NCBI GenBank assembly: GCA_030789695.1
Contig: CM061142.1
Span: forward strand, 800,473,610-800,537,609
From: Scilla litardierei
Taxonomy: Eukaryota; Streptophyta; Magnoliopsida; Asparagales; Asparagaceae
DNA: 64,000 nt
Direction: 5' to 3'
The notes under the pieces were generated by a model. The model had not been told where the DNA came from, did no database searches, and worked only from the letters and a program-made list of their open reading frames with translations. This document shows, in pieces, positions 41,435-52,953 of this stretch (position 1 is its first letter; every line of letters starts with the position of its first letter). The translations under genes were made by a program, and so were the position numbers.

Positions 41435-42499
41435 ATGAGGGCCCTGCCATGCCTTCTATGGAGAAGAAAGCTGAAGTTGAAGAAGAAGCTCATATGGTCC
41501 AGAGTAGAAAAAGGAGCTGAGTGCAGGGTAGAACCGCCACATTCTGAACCATCCATGGAAAGACAAATTGAGAAGGAGCAAGGGAAGCCAGCTGAAGAGC
41601 CTCCCAGGACCTATGTACCAAGAATCACTTTCCCATCGAGATTGGCGAAGGCCAAGTTAGACGAGAAGTATGTGAAATTTTTCGAGTTCCTCAAGCATCT
41701 GAACATCTCCATTCCCTTCCTTGATGCGATATCGGAGATCCCCACCTATGATAAGTCCTTAAAGAAGATAATTATGAAGGGCAGAAGATGGGAGAAAGTT
41801 GTACTCTCTGCGGAGTGCGGCACAATCATTCAGAAGAAGGCGGTAGAAAAACTTGAGGATCCAGGGAGCTTCTCTATTCCATGTGCCATTCGAAATATTG
41901 AGATCAAGAGAGCACTATGCGACTTGGGGGCGAGTGTTAGTTTGATGCCTATCAGAATTTGTATGAAGCTGAATCTGGAAGAGCTCCAGCCAACTAATAT
42001 GTCGCTCCAGTTGGTGGACCGTTCGATGAAGTACCCTCTAGGAGTGGTAGAAGACATGCTAGTGAGGATTGGAACGATATTGGTTCCATGTGACTTTGAC
42101 ATTATTGACATACCAGAAGATGCACACATTCCGATCATCCTTGGTCGACCTTTCCTAGCCATAGCGGGTGTTCTTATAGACATGAAGGGGGAAGACTCTC
42201 CATCAATGTTGGACGGGAGAAGGTCAAGTTCGACCTTAAGAAGTCGATGAAGAGCTTCACGGAGAACAGACGAATGAACCAAGTATACCTCCTTGAAGAA
42301 GCAATCGAGGAATCCAATTTGGAGGAGCTATTTTTAAGCAACAATGTTGAACCCTCTATCAGGAGGGAGGCCAAATTGAAGGGAGTGATGACGAAGGAGC
42401 AATCCGAGGAAGCCTCCAAGGGAAAATTAAAGGAGAAGCCTCCACGATCGCACCATCGAGACCCGAAGGAGCTAAAGAACGCTGAAGAGAGCAAGCTCT
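41435..42499 (+). pseudogene. Athila-type Gag C-terminus and aspartic protease
   Basis: Residues match the Gag-protease stretch of Athila-type Gypsy elements: PSRLAKAKLDEKYVKFFEFL, DPGSFSIPC, then the protease ALCDLGASVSLMP (catalytic D-L-G-A-S) and HIPIILGRPFLAIAGVLID. A one-base frameshift near 42190 moves the frame; it continues to 42499 as an acidic tail (EEAIEESNLEELF). RT, RNase H and integrase are absent: the sequence goes directly into the post-pol region (GCGCTACTTGGGGGAGGCAAC at about 42605), a landmark that usually follows Athila pol. So a deletion removed pol. Confidence 0.75.
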
Positions 42500-42783
42500 A
42501 GCTGATCATAGAGAACAAGCGCGAGGACGTTGACCTCTTGGACTTCTCCACCCCTAAGCTCCCATGAAGACATCTATAGGGAGTCGAGCTTATAACTTAA
42601 AACGAGCGCTACTTGGGGGAGGCAACACAAGGGTTTCTAACTTTGTTTCTATATTTTTGATTTAGATTTTAGTTTTAGTCTAGGTTAGCCTAGATTTACA
42701 TTTTGAATAAACCCTAAAAACTCAAGAAATTGACTAAGAATTTTTAATGTAGGAGGAAGGAGGAAGTATGGAAGACCAATCTA

Positions 42784-43396
42784 AACGACCGCATGGTGCC
42801 AACCCACGTGGCCGCGTAAAGGACTGGAGAAGAAGAGAGGGGAAGTGCAGAAATAAGGAACAACGCAACTGCGTGGAGAAAGCTCACACGGCCGCGTCGT
42901 TGGGATAACCTTTTTAGCATTGAACCTTCAATTCCACATGGTCGCGTCGCCAAATCGACGCGACCGCGTGTCTTTCTGATAATTCAGTTAAATTTCTAAA
43001 TTCTGCAGATTCTACGTGGTCGTGTCGAATAATTCGATGCGACCATGTTGATCCTCATTTTTAAGTCATACCACACGGCCGTTTAAACCATTTTAAAACA
43101 GGCAGTGTAGGTTTCTGTTTTCATCCCAGAACTCATTGTTTTCAGAACCTACGTGATCGTTTCGCATCATTCGACGCGACCACGTGGATCCCCTTTTTAA
43201 AGCCGAATTACGCGGTCGCATGAACCAAAACAACGCGACCGTGTCGAACCCAATTTCCTTAGTATGGTTATCCATCAATTCCACACTGCCGTTTAAAATA
43301 CTTGACGCGGCCGCGTCCTTCGCTGCTTTCTCGAGCCAACTTCCCATTTTTTGCAGACACGATGCGGACATTTTTTCAAAATCGACACGACCGCAG
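42784..43396 (+). repeat. Palindrome array (ACGTGGTCGCGTCG / CGACGCGACCACGT) in the Athila-type element
   Basis: At least ten degenerate arms with core GACGCGACC or GGTCGCGTC, often paired around a 6-8 nt loop (for example near 42950, 43030 and 43165). Spacers are unrelated. The array lies between the post-pol landmark and the Athila ORF-1-like sequence. Confidence 0.75.
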
Positions 43397-43862
43397 GCGG
43401 ACTATATACCTCAACCCATCGAAACGGCCAATTCACACGAATTTCTTCGAATGGGTCGACTTCCTCTCGACTTTCCTAGACTCAATCTCACTCCAACATC
43501 TCTCAAGACTCGTCCCCCCTCTCAAAATCCATCATCCAACTCCTCTCCACCATCAACCCCCTCAGCAGTCCCCTCCTCCGGCTGTTTCAGCCATCACAAG
43601 AAACCCTAGCGGGCCGTTTTCGGGGGTTTCACGACTCACAGACAACGCAGGCAGTGCAACTGCAGTTGATTGCTCGAGAACATGCTTGGGAGACTTCTAT
43701 CTAGGCGTTGGGGAGATTGATTTTAGCAGGCAGCTTCAGCGCTTGGTAAACTCTTTCCATAGCTTAATTTTTATACGCATTTTCGCTGAAATCACCAATT
43801 CTTTGCATGAGTCTGCACACACTTCACTCCAATCCATTTGCATCACTCACTGCTTTACACGA

Positions 43863-44242
43863 TGCCTTCCAGAGAGCACATGAAGAAGTCCACCACTACT
43901 GGCCCCACCCATGGCAAAGGCAAGCGGCGTAAGACCAAGTCTTTTCAAGCAGACATTGCCCAAGCCCAAGGTGCACTTGAGAGGGGAAATGCACCTCTCC
44001 CTCCCCCTCAGGTTGACACACTAGGAATTGAGTTCGTTGACGAGCGTCAACGAACCTCATTCCTATCTCTTAGCTTCAGACCTATCGTGCCTACCAAATT
44101 TCTGAGCGCCACCGTCCTTGCTGCACTAGTTCTCCTAGACATTGTCAGGATCCTCCTCCGGAACATCGAATGGGAGGAGTTCCTAGAATGTGAGGCTAGG
44201 ACATATAGGGAGTTAATCACAATTTACGTAACTGCAAAATAG
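43863..44242 (+). pseudogene. Athila ORF-1-like fragment
   Basis: About 125 residues from MPSREHMKK: a basic start (GKGKRRKTKSF), then a segment with the pattern of the ATHILA ORF-1 family (FVDERQRTSFLSLSFRPIVPTK, WEEFLECEARTYREL). The family usually runs several hundred residues; here it stops at 44240 where another repeat begins. Function is unknown. Family assignment is by motif memory only. Confidence 0.55.
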
Positions 44243-44260
44243 GGAGTTAATCACAATAAT
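44209..44260. repeat. 17-bp direct repeat at a repeat junction
   Basis: AGGGAGTTAATCACAAT occurs twice, separated by TTACGTAACTGCAAAAT, at the point where the Athila-type sequence meets the inverted Sirevirus-type LTR head. This looks like templated filler from break repair or end joining. Confidence 0.7.
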
Positions 44261-44312
44261 TTAAGTTTGTTTATCATCAAAACCAAATTGGGGGATCCAG
44301 TACTCAACAATA
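44245..44312 (-). repeat. Head of a Sirevirus-type LTR, inverted and truncated
   Basis: Read on the minus strand, TGTTGAGTACTGGATCCCCC and on through TTTGGTTTTGATGAT match the start of the LTR at 1688 with small differences. Only about 70 bp are kept. Just outside it (44325-44400, plus strand) are three CCAGACGTCTGG-like palindromes. Confidence 0.7.
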
Positions 44313-45080
44313 GCATCAGATGTCTGGTGTGTCTGTGCTGATACGTCCCTTTGGGCGGTAGAACCAGACGTCTGGTCTTATACCACCAGACGTCTGGTGA
44401 CAGCAGAATTCCCCAGAATTGAGTTTGAAGCATAAACTTTAACAACCCTATCATAGACATGATGATGTTGAGGGCCCCTAGAGATATTCATGTGTTAAAT
44501 TGGTACACCGTAACCCTAAGTAAATTCATTTCATAATCAGCTAAAAGGATGTTGCCCCTCTTTAAGCTGTTGCATGGTATCGAAGACAAAAAAGTGCAAT
44601 GCCTAAGCATATGTGGGGTGTGCTAAGAGTGATCTTGTAGCTAAAGGAGTACCTCAGATCACCACAATTCCTTTAAAGCCCCAATGAAGGTGAATTCTCC
44701 TATTGTTGCCTAGAGAAGGTGAAGTTCTATAATTGCACTTGTCCATCTCATCGAAGGCGATCAACTCTACCTTGACGAGAGACTATGCACCGGAGAATTT
44801 CAAGCATATGTTTCATGATTTTTAAAGATTTTACAGGGTACTCGATGTTAACAAAAATAGGCTGTAAAAAAGCTAATCAAAAAACGCGACAGAGGGAGAC
44901 TCTGTCAGGGTGAGAGAATGAAGCAGTTATTTCAGTTATGAAGCAGAAACGGCCTCTGCGCCACTTGTCCATCTCCACAGCAGTCTACTACCAATTAGAG
45001 ATCAATGTAAGAAGAAAAACGTAGGAGATAGAAGAGAGATCTAAAGGGGGAAAAAACAGGGAAAGAAAGAACAAGCATCA
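44313..45080 (+). promoter_or_regulatory. Region upstream of the SnRK1 gamma gene
   Basis: Apart from CCAGACGTCTGG palindromes (44325-44400), no repeat or gene is recognised. The last 100 bp before the ATG are purine-rich (AGAAGAAAAACG, GAAAGAAAGAAC), as in plant 5' leaders. A TATA box cannot be fixed. Confidence 0.35.
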
Positions 45081-45611
45081 ATGGATAGCCCAAGCCCAAG
45101 CACACCGGGAAGCGCCCGGTCGAGCCCGGAGGCGGAGATTGGGATGCGGGTGGAGGATCTGTGGGACATACAGGAGCCTCAGCTCAGCCCCTCCGAGAAG
45201 CTCAACTCCTGCTTCGAGAGCATCCCGGTCTCCTCCTTCCCGACTGCCCCTGCCTCTCAAGGTCCTAACCCTAACCCTAACCCTAATTTCATCTTTGTTA
45301 ACCTAGCTACAATATCCATGGTGTTTGTGGATTTTGAAGCAACCCATCATGATTTTTGTTGTGATTTTGAATTTCTCATGCATGCATGTCTATTTGTGAA
45401 TATGACACCGTTGTTTGCTTTGGAGACGTTGGATCCAGTCATTGATATTCCGTCGGACTCCACCTTGGCCAATGCCGTCGAAATATTGTCGAAACACGAG
45501 ATCATAAGTGCACCTGTGAGGAACGTAGAGGCACCGAAGGATGCTAGTTGGATCGACAGATACATTGGCGTCGTCGAATTTGCTGGAATTATTGTGTGGC
45601 TTATTCATCAG
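45081..45611 (+). pseudogene. KING1: SnRK1 regulatory subunit gamma (KING1-type), first two coding exons
   Basis: The gamma-type subunit of the SNF1-related kinase 1 complex senses energy state through CBS domains. Exon 1 is 45081-45261 (SPEAEIGMRVEDLWDIQEP, then KLNSCFESIPVSSFP) and exon 2 is 45439-45611 (SDSTLANAVEILSKHEIISA, then DASWIDRYIGVVEFAGIIVW), the start of the first CBS pair. The join keeps the frame (118 residues) and both borders are GT-AG. It matches Arabidopsis KING1 closely over this part. Intron 1 (177 bp) carries three CCCTAA telomere-type units at about 45266-45285. No later exon is seen before the Copia fragment at 46230-47950, so the gene is truncated here or has a very long intron 2. 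Confidence 0.87.
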
Positions 45612-46200
45612 GTTTGCTCTTTTTCCAAAACATTTACTTGATTATATTTGTTGCGTTTCAATATGTTGCTGGAAACGACTTATATTCATCCCATTGAATT
45701 GTCTGCGATTCGACAGAAAACTTTGAAGGAATCGATGTTTATCCTCTTTTTAGTTCGTATGTTTGTGTGAGTGCGAAGTTCTTTGGTGTCTATATGAGTC
45801 TGAATCCTCAGAATGTTCACTTCTAGAGTGATTTTGTTTGGTTCCATAGGCTATGGCATGATATTCTCTTGGTATAATTGATGCAAAATAATATGCTTTT
45901 GTCTAATACATAGGGCTTATCTTGACATATCCTGTGTTTCATGCTGCGGAGGACATGTTGAACTCCGCCGATATATACTTTTATATCCTTCTCGAGCGCG
46001 TGTCAGACACGTGTCAACATTTTCGCAATCTTACATCATATTTTCAATTTTGAGCACTTTTTGGACATTTATTTGGAATTTCTGTGCACCAAATTGGATG
46101 CTTCTCAAATGCTATATTATGGTTATTGCAGGTCTCTCTAGTCTCATTTACATATCAAAGACTTAAGTCTAGGGGAAATGACATTAGAATAGTGATTGTT
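45612..46200. other. Non-coding stretch after SnRK1 gamma exon 2
   Basis: Starts with the donor GTTTGCTC and would be intron 2. AT-rich, no exon or repeat recognised up to about 46200. Confidence 0.45.
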
Positions 46201-46229
46201 GCTGAAATTATTCGCTAAATCCTCAATCA

Positions 46230-47960
46230 GGGCTTGGCACGGTCATGACAAGCTTGCAGTTCAATTGACACGGTCTTGTCAAGTTGACAGGAAGGTGCTT
46301 AGGAAATGGCACGACCGTGCCAAAATTCTTGTTCAATTGGCACGGTCATACAGAGTCGACAGAAACCTTGTACAGTTTCTAGCGCAGGAAGTGGCACGAT
46401 CGTGCTATAATCGGCAAAACCGTGCCGATACGTAGAATAGTTAAATCGTCCAGAATTTGACTTTTGATCTGATCAAAAAAGTCAAATCGTCCAGAGCTAG
46501 TATCTCTTAGGGATCGAGTGGTGAAGAATCATCCAAGTTATGACATCTTCGCCTTGGACATTCGAGCGAGAAATCTCTTGATGTTCTTCATAGAAGGAAG
46601 CTAATTGAAGCCAGAGATGAGAGATTGGAGTTCGCTGAGAAGTGCGTGCAAGTCAAATTGATAAAGACACAGTTTGGGACCGAGAACACAACACCAAGGA
46701 CCGCTTCATTACATACATTCAGACGTATGTTGGCCAACATCTGTACCTATCACTGGGGGAGCGAAGTATTTCGTTTCCTTCATCGATGACTACTCGAGGA
46801 AGGTGTGGATCTACTTGATGAAGTCTAAAAATCAAGTCTTCGAGAAGTTTAAGCCTTGGAAAGCCTTTGTTGAGAAGTAGTCTGCAAGTGTCATCAAGGT
46901 GTTGAGATCAAATAACGGTGGTGAGTACACATTTAGATTATTCAAAGACTTTTACAGATCACATGGTATTTTGAGGAACTACACTACCCCTGATGAACCA
47001 CAATCGTATGGTGTTGCAGAAAGGATGAATCAGAAGCTGATGGAGAAGTGTCATGGTGGATGACTGTTGGACTCCCGAAGGAATATTGGGGTGAAGCTGT
47101 GACTACCATCGTGCATCTTGTGAATAGACTACCATCTTCAGCTATCATCTTCAAGATTCGTAAGGAGGAGTGGACGGGAAAGACGGGTGATTACTCCTAT
47201 TTACAGGTATTTAGATGCCCTACCTATGCTCTATAGAAGGAGGACAAGCTGGATTCGATGGCCATGAAGACTGTATTGCTTGGATACCTTGAAGGAATGA
47301 AGGGTTACAGATTGCTAGATCCTTAGACATGTCATATTTGATGAGATGTCGATGGTCATGTCGGAGATGACTCAATCAAATGCTGAACATAGGTCCGAGG
47401 AACCCGATGCTGAGGTTGAGATATTTTTCCCATGATAATGAGAAGCGAGATGCTGAGAAATGTCAAAATCCGATTGCTGCAGAGAAACAGATTATACATA
47501 TAGATCAAGTTTAGACTAAAGGTGTGCTTCCTACCCAAGGTTAGGTGGAGGTGTGATGGTCAATGGGGACTAGGAGAGCACCAGATATACTGGGAGTGTG
47601 GAACTTCTCTGCTTTGACGTCTCACTTGAAGATGTGCAAGTGTATGCCCTGAACATTGAGGATGGAGAGCCATTAACTTTTGATGATGCCAAGACATCGA
47701 GCACAGTTGCAGAGTGACAGCTTGAGATGGAGGAAGAAATAGAGTCTCTTTATAAGAATGGCACCAAGAAACTGGTAGAGTTACCTAAGAATCGAAAGGC
47801 CATTGGATGCAAGTGGGTGTACAAAGTCAAGGAAGACGATGGCGGTGATGTGAGATACAAAGCCCGAACTAGTAGCCAAAGGATTTGCACAGATGAAAGG
47901 AGAATACTATAATGAGATCTTCTCACCTGTGATGAGACACACATCGATACCTGAGTTGTT
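46230..47960 (+). mobile_element. 5'-deleted Copia fragment (integrase and start of RT)
   Basis: At 46230-46438 lies a palindrome block with core GGCACGACCGTGCC. Then come broken pol pieces. Integrase: HIHSDVCWPTSVPITGGAKY with FIDDYSRKVWIYLM at 46690-46830, SNNGGEYTF near 46908, PKEYWGEAV near 47072. The start of RT (AIGCKWVYKVKE, about 47797) ends near 47950. Gag, most of RT and RNase H are missing and several stops occur. The integrase type resembles the Tork lineage. Confidence 0.75.
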
Positions 47961-48365
47961 CATCAAAGTTAACTGTGTCTTGAGAGTGGTATTTTTCCCA
48001 TTTTAGTGTCTTGAGATTGGGGGTTTGCAATTGGCAATGGTGTTTTTCAAGTTGCAAGGTTTTTCTCTTGTGGTTTGCAACAGAGGTATAGTGAAAATCT
48101 CAAGCAGTGAGTTTAGGGATTGGAACGTGTCAAGGAAACCGAAGCAGGATATATCTTGGTGTTAGCGATTGTGCTTGTTTGGTTTGATTTTCTTTAAATA
48201 ATATTTTGTTAATTCGATAACTCTTGATTTTATTTTTGTTGCAATTTAAGTCTGACTGTGTGGTTGTTGAAAGGATCTAAATTGGTATGGTTTTTGGGAT
48301 ATTTGTAGAATTATTTGTAACACACTATTCACCCTCCCTTTAGTGTTTTACTTGACCATCCACGG
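47961..48365 (+). repeat. Copia-type LTR remnant (U5-like)
   Basis: T- and G-rich sequence ending with CACTATTCACCCTCCCTTTAG at about 48325, the kind of stretch that closes U5 in Sirevirus and Tork LTRs. The start is not defined. Confidence 0.4.
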
Positions 48366-49370
48366 AATCCAACATTTTTCCCTTTGATTTGAACCATTCA
48401 TTTTGATCTTCACGTTCTAAATCCTCAACCATCAATTTTTAAGTAATTCCAAGGAGTTTTGCTTGTTCATCCACACTTTGCAAGTTCCATGGTTTCAAAA
48501 CAATAGAATAATTTCCTCCTTGGCTAGCTCATTCCCCCCTCCCCCGTTTTTTGAATTTTATTTCAAAGTTGTACATATTCTAAAACTCTAAACTCCAAAT
48601 ATGGGTGACCCCTAGGGGTATTTGACCCTTGATCCACCCGAAGAGTTTTGTTGTTCTAAAATTGGTGAATTTGCAAGATTTGATCGAGGAGCCAATAGCA
48701 TTAGATTCACTTTATTTTTGGTATGGTGATCATTCATCATATGTACTACAAATTCCAAATTTTTTTGAAAAATAGTGGGTATGGGTATCAGGGTATCATA
48801 CGACTGAGTAGGAAATTTTCATCCTTGGGCACCCATTATTCTCATGTGTGTGTAGTATTACTGTTTTTATGATGTCAGCATAAGAAAATTCTTATGCTGG
48901 TGTCACAAAAATAGTGGTTTAACATGTTAATTTTTTAGGATCATTGTACACATTCTAAAACCTGAAATATTGGGTGATCCATATTTGGATTTGACCATCA
49001 ATCAACTTGTTAAAAAAATTCTATTATTTTGAAATTGTTAAATTTGTTCCGCTCCGATTTAGTGGTAAATGTGGGATTCACTTGACTTTTGGTATAGATC
49101 ACATCCTAAAAAAATTTAAAAGTAAAAAGTAATAAATATGTGTTGCAGCATAGAAATTTATCTTACACTATCAGCCCATATCCATTTCATGAGAGAGAGA
49201 GAGAGATGTAGCCATGTGTATTTTTGTAAATTTACCATTGGACTATTAATTACCTCTCCAGCTATGATTGGTCCATCATTAGATCAGGACTATGTAGGCA
49301 TTTTCGTCAAGAGGTTATATACATAACATCTGCTATATCTCCTTATTTCTTTCCATGGTTTATATACTAT
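48366..49370. repeat. Non-coding region with two diverged tandem copies
   Basis: No gene is seen. A segment at about 48569-48735 recurs diverged at about 48949-49105: both hold GTACAnATTCTAAAAC, a TGGGTGA stretch, TTGACC, TTGTTAAA/TTGTTCTAAA and GATTCACTTnAnTTTTGGTAT. Between them is a short hairpin, GTCAGCATAAGAA with TTCTTATGCTGGTGTC (48877-48906). A (GA)n run is at 49191-49206. Confidence 0.5.
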
Positions 49371-49603
49371 ATGTTACGACCTCAAGATCGGCCCAGTCGA
49401 TCTAGGCCAGCATGCTCAAAGCTCAAGTCATGGCCAGCCGTACAACAAGACCTAACTTACCGAGTCTTGGAGAAGCTTGCCCAAGCAGAGCGGCAAATTC
49501 GTCATCTAAATCAAATAGAAGTACTCCAGCGGATCGCACAAGTCTACGCTAACTCGCCCCAGCGCATCTCACCTAGCAGTCCGCCGAAGGAGGAAGACGA
49601 CAC
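49371..49603 (+). other. Possible Gypsy Gag fragment
   Basis: An open stretch with a helical, charged pattern (VLEKLAQAERQIRHLNQIEVL) that could be part of a retroelement Gag coiled coil. It ends at the solo-LTR-like unit. No family is recognised. Confidence 0.3.
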
Positions 49604-50102
49604 TGTTGGGGTTTTGGCGGACCCTCAGAGCTCGGATCTGTGTCCGGCCTAAGTCGGACGGACCACAGGGGCTTAAAACGCAGTGGAAAAACAAAAACAA
49701 AAACTTTTAAGCTAGCTAAACTATTTAGCTAGGCTCTGAGGGAGCCAGAACCTAGCCCGATCTATGCCAACTTGGGGTGGATCTGACCACCCCAAGAGGG
49801 ATTTATTCTAAAGCGACTAATTAAATCTATACTAAAAATTACTTAACCACATACTCGGAATCTTGGTCCTGGAGCAGGCAAGATGTACCGCACGGTCTTC
49901 TGATGCTCCTCGTAGCCGAGCCGCCTTGACTCGATCCGCCTGAGCCGCCTTGCACCCTCGAACCGATCAGCCCGAACCGACTTTCGCCTCCGAGCCGATC
50001 ACACGCGGTAGAAAGTTTCACTTGAGTAGAACCCGCGTCTTAGACGTCTGGATCCAAATCCAACCCCCCTTCGTAGTCTTGCTAGGACTACTCCGGAGAA
50101 TA

Positions 50103-50140
<38 letters not shown>

Positions 50141-52050
50141 TTTAGTCGCCGATCGAGCTTGCTCTAAAAGTCTGGAGCTACTCGATCGAGGACTTGGTGC
50201 GTTTTTCAACGAAGAGAGTGCACCCCTATTTATATAGGGAGTCGGCACTCACTCTTTCGTTGCGAGCAATGTGGGACTTTTGCAAATGAGAGAAAAAATC
50301 AATTAAGCCAATTTGGCTTAATTTGTAGTTTAAGTGAGCTTTTCACAAAAGCGAACTTTAACGAATTAATTCTCTTTGCTCATTAAACTTTAGACACCAA
50401 ACTAGCTATCAATCCGAAGGGCTTCGAATGGTGAATACGTAGGAACTGACGGCGACGAATATCGACTTCGTTTGACCCCTCAAACAATTGCCCAAAGTTG
50501 GGCAAATAATCGATTTTTGTAGCCGTCATTTGGGGTTTCAAAAAACCCTAAATGACTTAAGTTGCGGGCGCGCCCGCTAAGCTTAGCGGGCGCGCCCGCC
50601 AAAGGAGAGCAAGGACGGGCCGCACGCCCGCTGCGTAGCGGGCGCTGCAGCGGGCGCCTGCCCGCTGCTGTTAGCGGGCCAGGCCCGCTGCTGCAGCGGT
50701 CGTGTGCCCGCTGCAGCCAGCGGGCTGCGCCCGTTTTCCCTTGTCTATGGGCTTGTTAGTTAAGTGGGTCTAACCCACTTCGCCTTGAACTGTTTTCGCG
50801 TTTCTGGGCTCGTTTGAGCTTCGATTTGGACGCGGTTTGAACCTGTGTTTAGATAGGGATGATCCCGTCATCCAGGTAACCCTTTCCAATATATTTGTTC
50901 CTACTAAATTTATCGTAACCAATTTACGACACGTTTAATCTTTGGTTGCATCAAATGCAACATTGTCCCTATTGCTATTACGACTAACTTTCACAACTTG
51001 AATTGTGAATATTAACTATTCAATATCATCAAATGATTTTCTCTCAATTAATCTTCCTATTACTAAGACACGAACACTACTCGGTGTGAGACCCTACAGC
51101 CTGACCTTACTACAGGTTGGGGCTCGGAACCCCTAGACGACGATCACCACGAGCAGTAGCTGTCGTCCCTGTTTCAGAATCATCATAACGTGGTCGACCC
51201 TTTGACAAAAGCATCATTTGGTTTACATTGGCTGTGTCAGTGATGAACTCCGTTAGCTATAGTCCCTTCGTCAAGACTGTGTTCCTATTGGCCTAAGGTA
51301 TGGTTTACTGTCAACCCTATTAGACAACATTGGTCAGTATACTGCGGTCTTTGTTGTATTCACGTTGTACTTCTTACAACGTACCCCGGCCGATGATTAA
51401 CATAAAGACCGTACCGAGCCTGTAGCACTAACTTCCCTTTAACGGAAGTGACGAATCCCATCTAAGTCATCTACTTGCCTCGAGAGCTTCGGGTGCAACT
51501 CAACCTAAGATCTTTCAGCAGGCCTAGCCTCGAAGCTAGATCATAGGTCTAAGCTACACGGTTCGCTCACAGGTTCGTACAAATGACTTCAGGTCATAAG
51601 GACCAGTAAACCTATCATCACCCTAGAGTTATTAAAGACAGTTCAGTTAAAGTTAACCATTTAATAACTCTAATTTGGTCGTTCAGTGAACTCATTCTCT
51701 AATGAGCACCTGTGTCTCGTCTCCGACTTCACCAAGTCGAATGACTATGAGATCATCATTACCCTGAGGTAAGACTAAGACACAGTGGTCTATCCGATGT
51801 GTCGATATCCAGTTCTCGACACATCTATGACCACGAACCGTTTAATACTTACGTTTCTATTCGGTCGCTTACTTACTCATAATCGAGATCTTATCTAGAT
51901 ACGTAAGGACCTAACTATAAGTCTATGGATATTATCTAAGTATATTAATACGAAGGATTTTATACTTATGATAATACATACCATATACAGTATGAACAAG
52001 ACGTATACTTAGGATAAATTGCCTTATGGGCATATATCCTCCTACAAACA
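49604..52050 (-). repeat. Solo-LTR-like unit, Copia (Angela-like) type
   Basis: 2447 bp. On the minus strand it starts TGTTTGTAGGAGGATATATG and ends CCAAAACCCCAACA. It carries a TATA box (CCTATATAAATAGG, 50223-50236, minus) with a (GA)n run at 50106-50137 in the transcribed part. A GC-rich palindrome block (GCGGGCGCGCCCGC, 50563-50735) lies upstream of the TATA box. No internal region and no second LTR are seen. The 5-bp flanks (GACAC and CGCCA) do not match. Confidence 0.68.
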
Positions 52051-52795
52051 CGCCATTAACACCACTACCAGTTTCACTACGGAACGTTTGACAAAAGCGC
52101 ACCGAGCCGCTTCACCGCCTGACAGCCTGCCGAAAGCACGCCTAGCCGTTTCGTCGCCAGACAGCCTGACAAAAGCGCCACCTGACATTTACGGCTCTGA
52201 CCGCCTGACACGTTCGGTCCTGATGCCAACGGTCGAATCCCTGACATCCTGACACCGCCAGCTCAGCAAAAGCAACCGACTCCAGTAGCCTATAAATACC
52301 CCCTCTCCTCCAACGAGAGAGTGGTTGGCTAATCTGTAAGAAACTCCTAACACATCCACTTATATTCGAGGCCGAATATTCTCTACATATTCGCGCCTTC
52401 CACAATAGTTCACCACACAAGCGCCGATCTGCCTTTAAGATCGTCCTTCGTGTCCAACATTCTCTCATCAGTCATCAACTGACTAAGCATCAGAGGGGCT
52501 GCGGGCTGACAGCCGGTCCATCCTTTCTGACAAGTTGCTCTTCTTGTAGGAAGTTTGCCCCAGCTGCTAGCTAGCGTGCGACCTGCTGCGTCCTTCTCCA
52601 ACTGACGAGTGACCCACATCAACTAGCAGGGACCTACTCCGATTGACGAGCGACCTTGAGATCCTCATCTTCCAATCGTCCTCAGATCGTGATTAGCCTC
52701 GTCTTCCACCCAAAACTTGTAACCATCGTGCCCTTGGTCCCCCACTTCAATACAAATTCATTGTAGCGGATTTTACCCCGCAACACTATAAGAAA
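52051..52795 (+). repeat. Gypsy-type LTR remnant
   Basis: Contains several GACAGCCTGACAAAAGC-like short repeats (52080-52260), a TATA box (TATAAATACC at about 52291), and a C-rich transcribed part with GTGACCCACATCAACTAG. It ends near GATTTTACCCCGCAACA (about 52785). The layout suits a Tat-type LTR. It may have been continuous with 49371-49603 before the solo LTR. Confidence 0.5.
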
Positions 52796-52953
52796 AGAAA
52801 TTGTAAATAAGGAGAAGAAAAAGTTCATTTTGTTATGAAAGGACTTTTGTAGGCCCATACAAGGCCACTGTAGGGCTAGGGTATCCATCACCATGTAACA
52901 CTTTTACTATAAATACAAGGCTACGGGCTCAGTAGCCACCATCCTTCGCAACA

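Noticed and set aside
45264..45290. Telomere end or fusion point
   Set aside because: Only about three CCCTAA units, inside an intron with exons on both sides.
50828..50841. GGACGCGGTTTGAA, half of the 28092 palindrome
   Set aside because: The other half is missing and the context is a different element; probably chance.
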